Shown here: positions 1-7,136 of the stretch, one piece after another
How positions within the stretch are numbered: the stretch's first letter is position 1
How the letters are laid out: each line of letters begins with the position of its first letter
Source of the DNA: Proteobacteria bacterium UBA4656
GTDB taxonomy: Bacteria > Pseudomonadota > Gammaproteobacteria > Xanthomonadales > Ahniellaceae
Reading direction: 5' to 3'
NCBI GenBank assembly: GCA_002405525.1
Contig: DHLY01000038.1
Coordinates: 19,135-33,380, forward strand
Length of the DNA stretch: 14,246 nucleotides
Notes under the pieces: model-generated
Databases searched by the model: none
Told to the model about the DNA's origin: nothing
What the model saw: the letters and a program-made list of their open reading frames with translations, nothing else
Program-made: the position numbers and the translations under genes

Positions 1-51
1 CTCCAGCCCCTCTGCCACCGTCTCGCCCGCAACGGCCCCGATCGCCTCCCC

Positions 52-57
52 CTACAA
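52..57 (+). promoter_or_regulatory. Possible -10 element of the EamA transporter gene
   Basis: TACAAT differs from the sigma-70 -10 consensus TATAAT at one position and stands out in very GC-rich DNA. It ends 8 bases before the ATG at 66, so transcription would begin within a base or two of the start codon. No convincing -35 hexamer is visible 16-18 bases upstream, and the window begins only 51 bases earlier. Confidence 0.25.
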
Positions 58-65
58 TTCCAACG

Positions 66-956
66 ATGCCCGCATCCTCCGTCAACGCCGTGCGCACCCC
101 GCGCGAGCGGCTGCTGATCGTCGCCGCCCTGCTGGCGGTCTACGTGTTCTGGGGCTCGACCTACCTCGTCATCAAGTTCGGCCTGGAGACGCTGCCGCCG
201 TTCTTCATGGCCGCGCTGCGCTTCTGGTGTGCGGGCCTGGTGCTGTTCGCCTTCCTGCGCTGGCGCGGATTCGCCCTGCCGACGGCGAAGCAGGCGCGCA
301 ACAGCGCGATCATGGGCACGTTGCTGCTCGGCGGCGGCAACGGCTTCGTCTGCTACGCGCAGCAGAGCGTGTCCTCGGGACTGGCCGCGGTCGCGGTGGC
401 GAGCATGCCGCTGTTCGCCGCGCTGTTCGCGGGGCTGTACGGGAACTGGCCCTCGCGGCGCGACGCGATCGGACTCGCGGTCGGCTTCGTCGGCATCGTC
501 TACCTCAACACCGGCGCGGAGTTCCTCGCCAGCCCGATCGGCGCCGCCGCGCTGATCGCGGCCCCGATCCTGTGGGCCTTCGGCTCGGTGTGGAGCCGCC
601 GCCAGGACCTGCCGAACGTCTGGATGAGCACCGCGGTGCAGATGCTCGCCGGCGGTGCCGTGCTGACCCTGATGTCGCTCGGCGCCGGCGAGGACTGGCC
701 GGCGCGGATCACGCCCGGTGGTGCGGCGGCGATCGCGTACCTCGCCGTGTTCGGCTCGCTGGTCGGATTCACCGCCTACGTGTATCTGCTGCAGACCGTG
801 CGCCCGGCGCTCGCGACCTCCTACGCCTACGTCAATCCGCCGATCGCGATCGCCTTCGGCGTCTGGCTGGCCGGCGAGGCGTTCACCGCGCACGAGGCGA
901 TCGCCACCGCGGTGATCCTCGGTGGCGTGGCCTTCATCCTCACCGCGAAACGCTGA
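66..956 (+). CDS. yedA: EamA-family (DMT superfamily) transporter, YedA-like exporter
   Basis: This is an inner-membrane exporter of the drug/metabolite transporter superfamily, 296 residues long, the usual size for ten transmembrane helices arranged as two EamA repeats (about residues 14-146 and 158-293). The first helix carries the family signature FWGSTYLVIKFGLE followed by LPPFFMAALRF. The stretch GNGFVCYAQQSVSSGLAAV and the late motif PALATSYAYVNP match what I remember of E. coli YedA, so I use that symbol with reserve; the substrate cannot be read from sequence. The ATG at 66 fits the normal N-terminus, but no Shine-Dalgarno sequence precedes it and a TACAAT box lies 8 bases upstream, so the message may be leaderless. 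It stands alone, with 103 bp to the next gene and no sign of an operon. A 14-bp sequence at its 3' end is duplicated across the stop codon. Confidence 0.9.
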   Translation: MPASSVNAVRTPRERLLIVAALLAVYVFWGSTYLVIKFGLETLPPFFMAALRFWCAGLVLFAFLRWRGFALPTAKQARNSAIMGTLLLGGGNGFVCYAQQSVSSGLAAVAVASMPLFAALFAGLYGNWPSRRDAIGLAVGFVGIVYLNTGAEFLASPIGAAALIAAPILWAFGSVWSRRQDLPNVWMSTAVQMLAGGAVLTLMSLGAGEDWPARITPGGAAAIAYLAVFGSLVGFTAYVYLLQTVRPALATSYAYVNPPIAIAFGVWLAGEAFTAHEAIATAVILGGVAFILTAKR

Positions 957-971
957 CTCACCGCGAAGCGC
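940..971 (+). repeat. Short direct repeat spanning the stop codon of the transporter gene
   Basis: TCACCGCGAAACGC (940-953) recurs as TCACCGCGAAGCGC (958-971), 18 bases apart with one mismatch. The TGA stop (954-956) lies between the copies. It looks like a small local duplication; no function is evident. Confidence 0.5.
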
Positions 972-1059
972 CGCAACGGCCCCGACGCGGCCTTGACGAT
1001 CCCCTGCCCCGGCCTTGATGCCGGCCGTGCGACGATTGGGCCCTTGCCGGAGAACGCCC

Positions 1060-1527
1060 ATGCCCCTGTCCCGCCTCGTCTACGCCAGCCGCTCCGCCGA
1101 AGCGCTGCCGCGGGCCGCCATCGACCAGATCCTCGCCGTCTCGCGCGCCAACAACGCGCGCGTCGGCGTCACCGGCGCGCTGATGTAAGGCGCGCGCGAG
1201 TTCCTGCAGTGCCTCGAGGGCGCGCGCGAGGCGGTCAACGCCAACTATGCGCGCATCCTGCGCGACCCGCGCCACGCCGACGTGGTGATCCTCGACTACC
1301 GCGAGATCGACCGCCGCTGGTTCGCCGGCTGGGGCATGCACCACGTGCCGCCGCTGTGGAGCGCGCGCCAGCGCCTGTTGCGCTACAGCGAGCGCGAGGC
1401 CTTCGCGCCGCGCAGCATGTCGGCCGGCTCCGCGCTGGCCCTGCTGGAGGACCTGTCGCGCACCGACGCCGCGGAGGGCGGAGACGCCGACCCGGCGCCC
1501 CGACCTGGCGGGACGCAGCGCACCTGA
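1060..1527 (+). pseudogene. BLUF-domain blue-light sensor gene with an in-frame stop
   Basis: Read through one stop, this frame encodes a 155-residue short BLUF protein (a flavin-binding blue-light sensor). A clear ribosome site GGAG (1049-1052) lies 7 bases before the ATG. Before the break come the N-terminal strand with the flavin-proximal tyrosine (Y8 in LVYASRS), the conserved asparagine (N32) and the VTGALM strand. Codon 43 (1186-1188) is TAA, where BLUF proteins usually have Tyr after the TGxLx strand; TAC to TAA is a single base change. The same frame then continues with REFLQCLEG (Q50, the photocycle glutamine), ARILRDPRHADV and RRWFAGWGM (W91, M93). No effector domain follows, as in stand-alone BLUF proteins. 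The sequence downstream of the stop has no obvious restart. It may be a recent nonsense mutation or a base-call error; the rest is so well conserved that loss, if real, is recent. Confidence 0.85.
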
Positions 1528-1564
1528 CCCGAGCCCGGACGCAGCGCCGGGGCACGCGGCCGAT

Positions 1565-1574
1565 CGGCTATCCT
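1565..1574 (+). promoter_or_regulatory. Possible -10 region of the sigma-factor gene
   Basis: CGGCTATCCT contains TATCCT, an acceptable -10 hexamer for a GC-rich proteobacterium, 26 bases before the ATG at 1601. The 9-mer CGGCTATCC closely resembles CGGGTATCC, found 25 bases before the start of the secreted-protein gene on the other strand. No -35 box can be named with confidence. Confidence 0.3.
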
Positions 1575-1600
1575 CCGCGGCGGCGTAGCCGGGGACCTCC

Positions 1601-2149
1601 ATGGGCGAAGTCACGCGATTGCTGGACCGCGCGCGCGGCGGCGACAGCGCCGCCTGGGACGCGGCCGTCGCGCTCGTCTACGCCGACCTGCGGCGCATCG
1701 CACGCGCCGTCCTGCAGGCCGACGCCCACGCCACGCTCGACCCGACCGCCCTGGTCCACGAATGCTACCTGCGGCTTGCGCGCGCCGGCGCCGGTGGCGT
1801 GGAGAGCCGCGCCCACTTCCTGTCGCTGGCGGCGCGCGCGATGCGCCAGCTGATGCTCAACCATGCGCGCGACCGCGTGGCGGCCAAGCGCGGCGGCGGC
1901 GCGGGTATGGTGGCCCTGTCGGAGCGCGACGCCGCGGCCGACAGCCAGGCCGAACAGCTCATCCAGCTCGACCAGGCGCTGCAGCGCCTCGCCGCCGAGG
2001 ACGAGCGCCAGGCGCGCGTGGTCGAATGCCGCGTGTTCGGCGGACTCGGCGAGGCCGAAACCGCCGACGCGCTGGGCATCCCGCTGCGCACGGTGCAACG
2101 CGCCTTCGCCGACGCGCGCGCGCGGCTCGGCGAACTGCTCGGCGGCTGA
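1601..2149 (+). CDS. ECF-type RNA polymerase sigma factor (TIGR02999 / Sigma70_ECF-like)
   Basis: A small cytoplasmic sigma factor of 182 residues that would redirect RNA polymerase to a special promoter set. Region 2 covers about residues 20-95, with the kinase-linked ECF hallmark DPTALVHECYLRL (47-59) and RAHFLSLAARAMRQLMLNHAR (70-90). Region 4 covers about 120-180, with a helix-turn-helix in ETADALGIPLRTVQRAFADA. At the place where ordinary ECF factors have the acidic DAED motif, this one has DPTA, putting Thr49 where an acidic residue normally sits. No anti-sigma factor gene is adjacent; instead a Ser/Thr kinase lies downstream on the same strand, after an intervening antisense gene. In other bacteria kinase-linked ECF factors are switched on by phosphorylation, and I infer the same here. 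GGGGA (1591-1595) is a modest ribosome site. It ends 8 bp before the stop of the convergent gene, leaving no room for a separate terminator. Confidence 0.88.
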   Translation: MGEVTRLLDRARGGDSAAWDAAVALVYADLRRIARAVLQADAHATLDPTALVHECYLRLARAGAGGVESRAHFLSLAARAMRQLMLNHARDRVAAKRGGGAGMVALSERDAAADSQAEQLIQLDQALQRLAAEDERQARVVECRVFGGLGEAETADALGIPLRTVQRAFADARARLGELLGG

Positions 2150-2157
2150 AGTGGCGC

Positions 2158-4464
2158 TCAGGGCAGGCACTCGGGCGGCTCGAAGCCGTCGCCGAAGCGC
2201 ACCTCGTCGAGCGCGTCCATGATCTCCACGTCGAGCTGCGCGAAGGGCAGGATCGCGGTGGCGGTCGGCTGCGAGAGCGTCAGCCGGAAGCGCTCCAGCG
2301 GTTCGATCGGCGCGTTCGCGGCGATCGGGATGTCGAACGCCTTCGGCGCGAAGTCGCCCGGCGCCCAGGTCAGCACCTGGTCGGCCGGCGGCGTGTAGTC
2401 CTGGCCCGCGGTCGCGGTGCCGGCGACATGCGTGAAGTCCACGCCCACCTGCACCACGCCGCCGCTGGTGCGCGGGACCAGCACGCGCGCGACCTCGCCT
2501 TCCACCACGCGCTGGCGGCAGCGGGAGAAGCCGACCTGTTCCGGCCCCGGCGTGGTCGCGGTGTGCTGCGTGGCCGCCGCCACGTCGAGGCCATCGGCGC
2601 CGGCGAAGGCGCCGCGCAGCGCGCGGTAGGTCGCGGTGATGGTGCTCGTGCCGGGTGACGGCGCGACGAGGCTGCAGCTGCCGCCGCTGGTCCCGGCGGG
2701 CGCGCGCGGCTCCAGGGTGATGCGGCAGATCTGCACCGGCAAGCTGTTCATCGATACGTCGACCACGCCGTTCGGCCGGAACGGACCTTCCTGCGCGAGG
2801 GCCTCCACGTCGACGGTGAACGGTGCGCCGGCCGGGTGCGGATCCGGCTGGTCGGTGACGGAAAGGGCCACCGGGTCCCAGGAGAACTCGCTGCTGCGAC
2901 CCTCGGCGTCGGTGGCGACGGCGACCAGCACGTCGTTCGCCCCGAGGGACACGCCGGGCGGGATGTCGAGCACGACCGTGCGCGCTTGGCCGGCATCGGC
3001 GGCGGCGTAGACATCGCTGTCGAGGTACACCTCGCCCTCGTCGCCGAGCGCCCGGTAGAAGTCGATGCGCAACGGATAGGTCGCGTTGGCGGTCGCGGTG
3101 TCGACGCGATAGGTCACGCTGAACTGGCTGCCCGCAACGCTGAAGGCGGTGATGTCCGGGTGGTTCAGCAGCAGGTTGGCGCCGTCGTCGGCATCGCCGG
3201 TATCGTTGGGCGAGCGCCCGAATCGGACGCCGCCACCGGCAGTGGGGGTCGGGAAATCGAGCCCGATGCCGTCGTTGCCGAGCATGCGGTTGCCGGCGAA
3301 CTCGACGAAGGTGCTCAAGGTGCCGGCCGGCAGCCGCACGGCGGAGCCGAGGTCGCCGGAGGCGGCGGACGCCGCGGCGAACACATTGGCCTCGCCAGGC
3401 GACGTGCCGCCGATGCGGGCGCGCGCCACGCGAGTGCTGTTGGCGGGGACGACCGCGATGGCGTCGCGTTCCACGCCGGGGCGGCTGCCGTCGACGCCGA
3501 TCCCGAACACATTGCCCTGCACGAGCGCGGGCACCGCCATCACGCGAGGGACGAGCAAGGTCATCGCGCCGCCGAAACCGCCGCTGAAGTTGCGTGCCGG
3601 TCGCACGAAGCGGTTGTCGAGGATGCGGATGTCCGGCGTCTCGAAGCCATCGTCGCCGGCGTTGACGAGCAACGGGTCGCGGAACGGCAGCGCGGTGACG
3701 CCGTCGGGTGCGAGGCCCACGAGGTTGCCCTGGAACAGCAGGCTGGCGCGGACCGTGCTGGTGCTGTTGACCCGCACTTCGTTGCCGCCGCCACCCGGCA
3801 GCCCGTTCACGTCGCGCCCGCTGCCGGCGAGCACGTTGCGTTCGGCCGGCAGCGCGCCGCCGACCACGATCTGGTTGAAGAAGATCGACAGCCCCAGCGC
3901 CGAGGTGCCCGTGGCGTAGTCCGGCGGCGTGCCGGCCGCGGTGACGCCGATCCAGTTGCCCTGCACGATGATGTTGGGCGAACCGGAGCCGCCGATCATC
4001 CGGTTGGACGGGATGAAGAGCGCGAGGCCACGCAGGGTCAGGGAGGTGCTGTTGGGGCCGATCGGGTCGAAGAGCGGGGTCGAAGCCGTGACCTCGATCT
4101 TCAGCTGCGCGTTGTTGGCCCCGGGCGCCGGGATCGTGTTCGGCACCGCGCCGGGCTGGGTGTAGCCGTCGATCACCAGCGGCTGGCCGATCGCCGGAAG
4201 GCTGGCGGCGAGCACGATGCGGCACACCCCGCTGGCTGCGCTGCAGCCCGGGTCGGACAGGGGGATGTTGAACGCGACGGTATCGGCGCCGGCGGCCGCG
4301 CCGGCGGCGCTGATCGCGCCGGGCAGCGAACAGTCTCCCGCGGCGGCCGTGCAGCCGGCGAGGTTGGACGGCGAGGTGGTGTCGACGACGAAGGTCGCGC
4401 CGCGGGCCTCGGCGGCGGCCACGACGACGGCGAGGATGAGGCAGATGCGAAACGACAGCGGCAT
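2158..4464 (-). CDS. Secreted CSLREA-type parallel beta-helix protein with C-terminal Calx-beta domain
   Basis: A 768-residue exported protein. Residues 1-23 form a signal peptide (basic start, hydrophobic core, AEARGA cleavage region). Residues 24-110 resemble the CSLREA domain: FVVDTTSPSN, a degenerate signature CSLPGAI (45-51) in place of CSLREAI, and the recurrent DGYTQPGA (99-106). Beta-helix-like turns follow, marked by QGNWIG, QGNLVG and QGNVFG near 168, 245 and 316, ending in VAVATDAEGRSSEFS (514-528). Residues 540-640 look Ig-like (TSTITATYRAL), and 642-750 form a Calx-beta domain (GTATAGQDYTPPADQ). The tail VRFGDGFEPPECLP carries the FxDGFE motif that I associate with secreted Lysobacterales proteins. 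A good ribosome site GGGAG (4472-4476 on this strand) lies 7 bases before the ATG. Role: cell-surface or extracellular protein, possibly adhesive; no catalytic site is visible. Its start faces the kinase gene, so the two may share control. Confidence 0.85.
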   Translation of the reverse strand: MPLSFRICLILAVVVAAAEARGATFVVDTTSPSNLAGCTAAAGDCSLPGAISAAGAAAGADTVAFNIPLSDPGCSAASGVCRIVLAASLPAIGQPLVIDGYTQPGAVPNTIPAPGANNAQLKIEVTASTPLFDPIGPNSTSLTLRGLALFIPSNRMIGGSGSPNIIVQGNWIGVTAAGTPPDYATGTSALGLSIFFNQIVVGGALPAERNVLAGSGRDVNGLPGGGGNEVRVNSTSTVRASLLFQGNLVGLAPDGVTALPFRDPLLVNAGDDGFETPDIRILDNRFVRPARNFSGGFGGAMTLLVPRVMAVPALVQGNVFGIGVDGSRPGVERDAIAVVPANSTRVARARIGGTSPGEANVFAAASAASGDLGSAVRLPAGTLSTFVEFAGNRMLGNDGIGLDFPTPTAGGGVRFGRSPNDTGDADDGANLLLNHPDITAFSVAGSQFSVTYRVDTATANATYPLRIDFYRALGDEGEVYLDSDVYAAADAGQARTVVLDIPPGVSLGANDVLVAVATDAEGRSSEFSWDPVALSVTDQPDPHPAGAPFTVDVEALAQEGPFRPNGVVDVSMNSLPVQICRITLEPRAPAGTSGGSCSLVAPSPGTSTITATYRALRGAFAGADGLDVAAATQHTATTPGPEQVGFSRCRQRVVEGEVARVLVPRTSGGVVQVGVDFTHVAGTATAGQDYTPPADQVLTWAPGDFAPKAFDIPIAANAPIEPLERFRLTLSQPTATAILPFAQLDVEIMDALDEVRFGDGFEPPECLP

Positions 4465-4490
4465 GGTCGGACTCCCGGCAGGTGGTCAGG

Positions 4491-4559
4491 GATACCCGGA
4501 ATCGCAAGGGGAACCGCCAGCGGCGCCGGGTGGCGGCGACCGCCATCCGACCGGGTATC
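4491..4559. promoter_or_regulatory. Nested dyad in the divergent promoter region of kinase and secreted-protein genes
   Basis: GATACCCGG (4491-4499) is mirrored exactly by CCGGGTATC (4551-4559), and CCGCCA (4514-4519) by TGGCGG (4531-4536). Both pairs share the centre 4525. The element fills most of the 101 bp between the two start codons, so it may be a shared operator or a pair of outward-facing promoter elements, each reading CGGGTATC towards its gene. Binding protein unknown. Confidence 0.4.
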
Positions 4560-4565
4560 GTTGCC

Positions 4566-7046
4566 ATGACCGCCATGGACCGCCCACCCGCCCGCCCCCG
4601 TGATGCGCTGTCGCTGCTCGAGCCCGGCGCGATCCTGCGCGGGCCGCTGGCGCAGACCCTGGCGGCATCGATCGACCGCGCCGAACGCCTGCCTGCGGGC
4701 ACGCGGCTGGGGGCGTTCCGGGTCACCGGCGAGATCGGCGCCGGCGGCATGGGCGTCGTCTACGCCGCCGAGCGCGACGACGGCGAGTTCCGCCAGTCGG
4801 TGGCGATCAAGTGCATCGACCGCCGCACCGGCGACGCGGGGCACGCGCTGTTCCTGCGCGAGCGGCAGATCCTCGCCGACCTGCGCCACCCGCACATCGC
4901 GCGCCTGCTCGACGGCGGCCGGCACGACGATGGCCGCCTGTGGTTCGCGATGGAACGGGTCGGGGGCCAGCGGATCGACGTCCACGCGCGCGAGGCGCGG
5001 CTCGACGTCGCCGCGCGCATCGGCCTGCTGCTGCAGGTGGTCGACGCGGTCGGCTTCGCGCACGAGCGCCTGCTCCTGCACCGCGACATCAAGCCCGCGA
5101 ACGTGCTGGTCGACGCCGACGGCCGCGCCAAGCTGCTCGACTTCGGGATCGCGGCGCTGGCCGGCGACGCCGGCGCGCAGGGCGCGTATTCACCGGCATG
5201 GGCCAGCCCCGAACAGCGCGCCGGCGCGGAAGTGGGGCCCGCGTCCGACCAGTACCAGCTCGGCCTGTTGCTCGACGCGCTGCTGCGCGAGGCCGGTCCC
5301 GCGGACGCCGCACCGGTCGCGGGCGACGCCACGCGGACCGTCGGCACGACCGTGGCCGGCGAACCTGGTGCGGTCCCCGCGCGCCGGCCCGAGCCCATGC
5401 GCTGGTCCCGGATGCCGCGCGCGCGCAACGCCGAGCTCGCCGCCATCGCCGCCCGCGCCACCGCCCCGGAACCCGCGCGGCGCTACGCGTCGGTGCGCGA
5501 GTTCGGCGCCGACCTGCAGCGCTGGCTCGCCCTGCGCCCGGTACTGGCCTACGGCGGCGGGCTGGGCTACGTCGCGCGCAGCAGCATCCGCCGCCATCCG
5601 TGGACCAGCGCCGCGCTGGGCGGCGCGGTGGCGCTGCTGCTCGCGGTGGTCGGCGCCGCCAGCCTGCGGCTGGCCGCCGAACGCGACCGCGCGCAGGCCG
5701 CCGCGGCGCGCGCCGAGCGCGAGGCCGGCACCGCGCGGGCGATCAACCAGTTCCTGCGCGAGGACCTGATCCGCGCCGCCGATCCCTATGGCGAGAACGC
5801 GCGCGACGCGCCGATCGGCGAGCTGATCGAGCAGGCGATCCCGCGCGTCGAGCAGCGGCTGGCCGACCAGCCGGAGACCGCCGGCGAGGTCTATGCGGCG
5901 CTCGGCGGCACCCTGCTCAACCTCGGCCGGCACGAGCCCGCGGCGCGCGCGCTCGACCTCGCGGTCGTGCAACTCACCCGCGCGCGCGGCGCCGGCGACG
6001 AGCGCGTGCTGCGCGCGCGGCTCGAGCGCGCCGCCGTCGAGGAAGCCGCCGCGCGCTACCCCGAGTACCTCGCCGCGCTCGATGCGCTGCGCGCCGACGC
6101 GCTGCCGCTGGGCGAATCGACGGCCCTGCTGGTCGAGGTCGACCGCTCGCGCGCGTGGCAGGCCTACATCGTCGGCGACTTCGCACGCGCGGTGGCGGGC
6201 TTCGAGGCGGTGCGCGCGCGGGCCGCGGGCAACCCGGCGGTCGGCGACCAGGAACGCTCGATGATCGAGGCCGGGCGCAGCCTCGCGCTGTCGCGCGTGT
6301 CGCGCTTCGACGAAGCGCTGGCCGCCGCGCTGGAGGCGCGACGGCTGCGCACCGGCGCGCTCGGCGCGGACCATCCCGAAACCCTGGCCACCGGGTTCCA
6401 GATCGCGACCGCCCAGGTCGGCCTCGACCGGATCGAGCAGGCGGTGGCGACGCTGTCGGACCTGTACCTGCGCTTCAAGGCGCGGTTCGGGCCGCGCCAC
6501 TCGCAGACGATCATCGCCGCCCACGAACTGGGGGTGAACCTGGGCCGGCTGGAGCGTTTCTCCGAGGCGGTCGGCCCGCTCGCCGAGGCGGCCGACGCCA
6601 AGGTCGCGGTGTACGGCGCCGCCAGCGGCAACACCATGAACTCGATGGCGCAGCTCGCGCTGGTGCAGCTGCGCGCCGGCGACGCCGCGAGCGCTTCGAA
6701 GACCGTGCGGGCGATCTGGGCCGGCGGCTATGCCGCGCGCAACGACTACGACCGGCGGTCCGAGGCCAACCTGCGCCGGATGATGGGCGAACTCGCGCTC
6801 GCCGAAGGCGATCCGGCACGCGCGCAAGCCGAATGCGAAATCGCGCGCGCGGGCGCCGGGCGCTACTTCCCCGCCGGCCACTTCGCGCACGTGCAGGTCG
6901 AGGCCTGCCTCGCCCTTGCGGCGGCCGCACTCGCCCCGGGCGAGGCCACGCGCGGCCGCCTGCAGGCGGTGCGCGCGACGCTCGCGGCGCGCCCGCACAC
7001 CCGCTACTGGCTCGAGCGGCTCGACCGCGCCCTGGCGCCCCACTGA
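4566..7046 (+). CDS. Membrane-anchored Ser/Thr protein kinase with C-terminal TPR repeats
   Basis: An 826-residue Hanks-type kinase, numbered from the ATG at 4566. All key elements are present: glycine loop GEIGAGGMGVVY (55-66), VAIK lysine (K82), helix-C glutamate (about E99), HRDIKPANV (172-180, catalytic D174), DFG (192-194) and SPAWASPEQ ending the activation segment. About 45 low-complexity residues sit in the C-lobe region (245-290). One transmembrane helix (about 347-368) follows HPWTSAALGG, then a charged coiled-coil-like stretch (370-392). The rest is helical, with TPR-like repeats near 437-472 and 602-712 (LGADHPETLATGF). The kinase should face the cytoplasm and the TPR part the periplasm, sensing or scaffolding there. 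The likely target is the ECF sigma factor encoded upstream. The start is uncertain: the frame is open back to a GTG at 4482, but that would overlap the divergent promoter region; ATG 4575 is also possible. No clear Shine-Dalgarno precedes any of them. Confidence 0.9.
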   Translation: MTAMDRPPARPRDALSLLEPGAILRGPLAQTLAASIDRAERLPAGTRLGAFRVTGEIGAGGMGVVYAAERDDGEFRQSVAIKCIDRRTGDAGHALFLRERQILADLRHPHIARLLDGGRHDDGRLWFAMERVGGQRIDVHAREARLDVAARIGLLLQVVDAVGFAHERLLLHRDIKPANVLVDADGRAKLLDFGIAALAGDAGAQGAYSPAWASPEQRAGAEVGPASDQYQLGLLLDALLREAGPADAAPVAGDATRTVGTTVAGEPGAVPARRPEPMRWSRMPRARNAELAAIAARATAPEPARRYASVREFGADLQRWLALRPVLAYGGGLGYVARSSIRRHPWTSAALGGAVALLLAVVGAASLRLAAERDRAQAAAARAEREAGTARAINQFLREDLIRAADPYGENARDAPIGELIEQAIPRVEQRLADQPETAGEVYAALGGTLLNLGRHEPAARALDLAVVQLTRARGAGDERVLRARLERAAVEEAAARYPEYLAALDALRADALPLGESTALLVEVDRSRAWQAYIVGDFARAVAGFEAVRARAAGNPAVGDQERSMIEAGRSLALSRVSRFDEALAAALEARRLRTGALGADHPETLATGFQIATAQVGLDRIEQAVATLSDLYLRFKARFGPRHSQTIIAAHELGVNLGRLERFSEAVGPLAEAADAKVAVYGAASGNTMNSMAQLALVQLRAGDAASASKTVRAIWAGGYAARNDYDRRSEANLRRMMGELALAEGDPARAQAECEIARAGAGRYFPAGHFAHVQVEACLALAAAALAPGEATRGRLQAVRATLAARPHTRYWLERLDRALAPH

Positions 7047-7096
7047 CCCCCCGGCCGGGCATGACTTCCGGCCCGTGGCGCCGGCGGGCGAATCTC

Positions 7097-7122
7097 CTAC
7101 AACTGTAGTACGACAGTTGTAG
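7097..7122. promoter_or_regulatory. BlaI/MecI-type operator before the regulator gene
   Basis: Two perfect 10-bp arms, CTACAACTGT (7097-7106) and ACAGTTGTAG (7113-7122), flank AGTACG. Each arm region resembles the BlaI-family site TACAnnTGTA: TACAACTGTA (7098-7107) is an exact match and GACAGTTGTA (7112-7121) is one base off. The dyad ends 14 bases before the start codon of the BlaI-like gene, as expected for autorepression of the two-gene operon. It is also strikingly AT-rich for this window. Confidence 0.8.
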
Positions 7123-7136
7123 AAGATCAGCCGCCC

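Noticed and set aside
1282..1527. 3' part of the BLUF gene as an independent small protein starting at GTG 1282
   Set aside because: It would lack the flavin-binding core and has no ribosome site; it is better explained as the tail of the interrupted BLUF gene.
4482..4565. Upstream GTG start for the kinase, adding 28 residues
   Set aside because: The extra residues are arginine-rich and unlike the family N-terminus, there is no ribosome site, and it would place the start inside the nested dyad and divergent promoter region.
1568..4750. Very long minus-strand open frame (1060 codons) overlapping the sigma and secreted-protein genes
   Set aside because: Arginine/proline-rich low-complexity translation with no domain; it is an out-of-frame shadow caused by high GC. 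The 768-residue frame on the same strand has a signal peptide, domains and a ribosome site.
7053..7073. GGCCGG/CCGGCC hairpin after the kinase as a terminator
   Set aside because: Only 6 bp with no T-tract in GC-rich DNA where such pairs are frequent; not enough to call.
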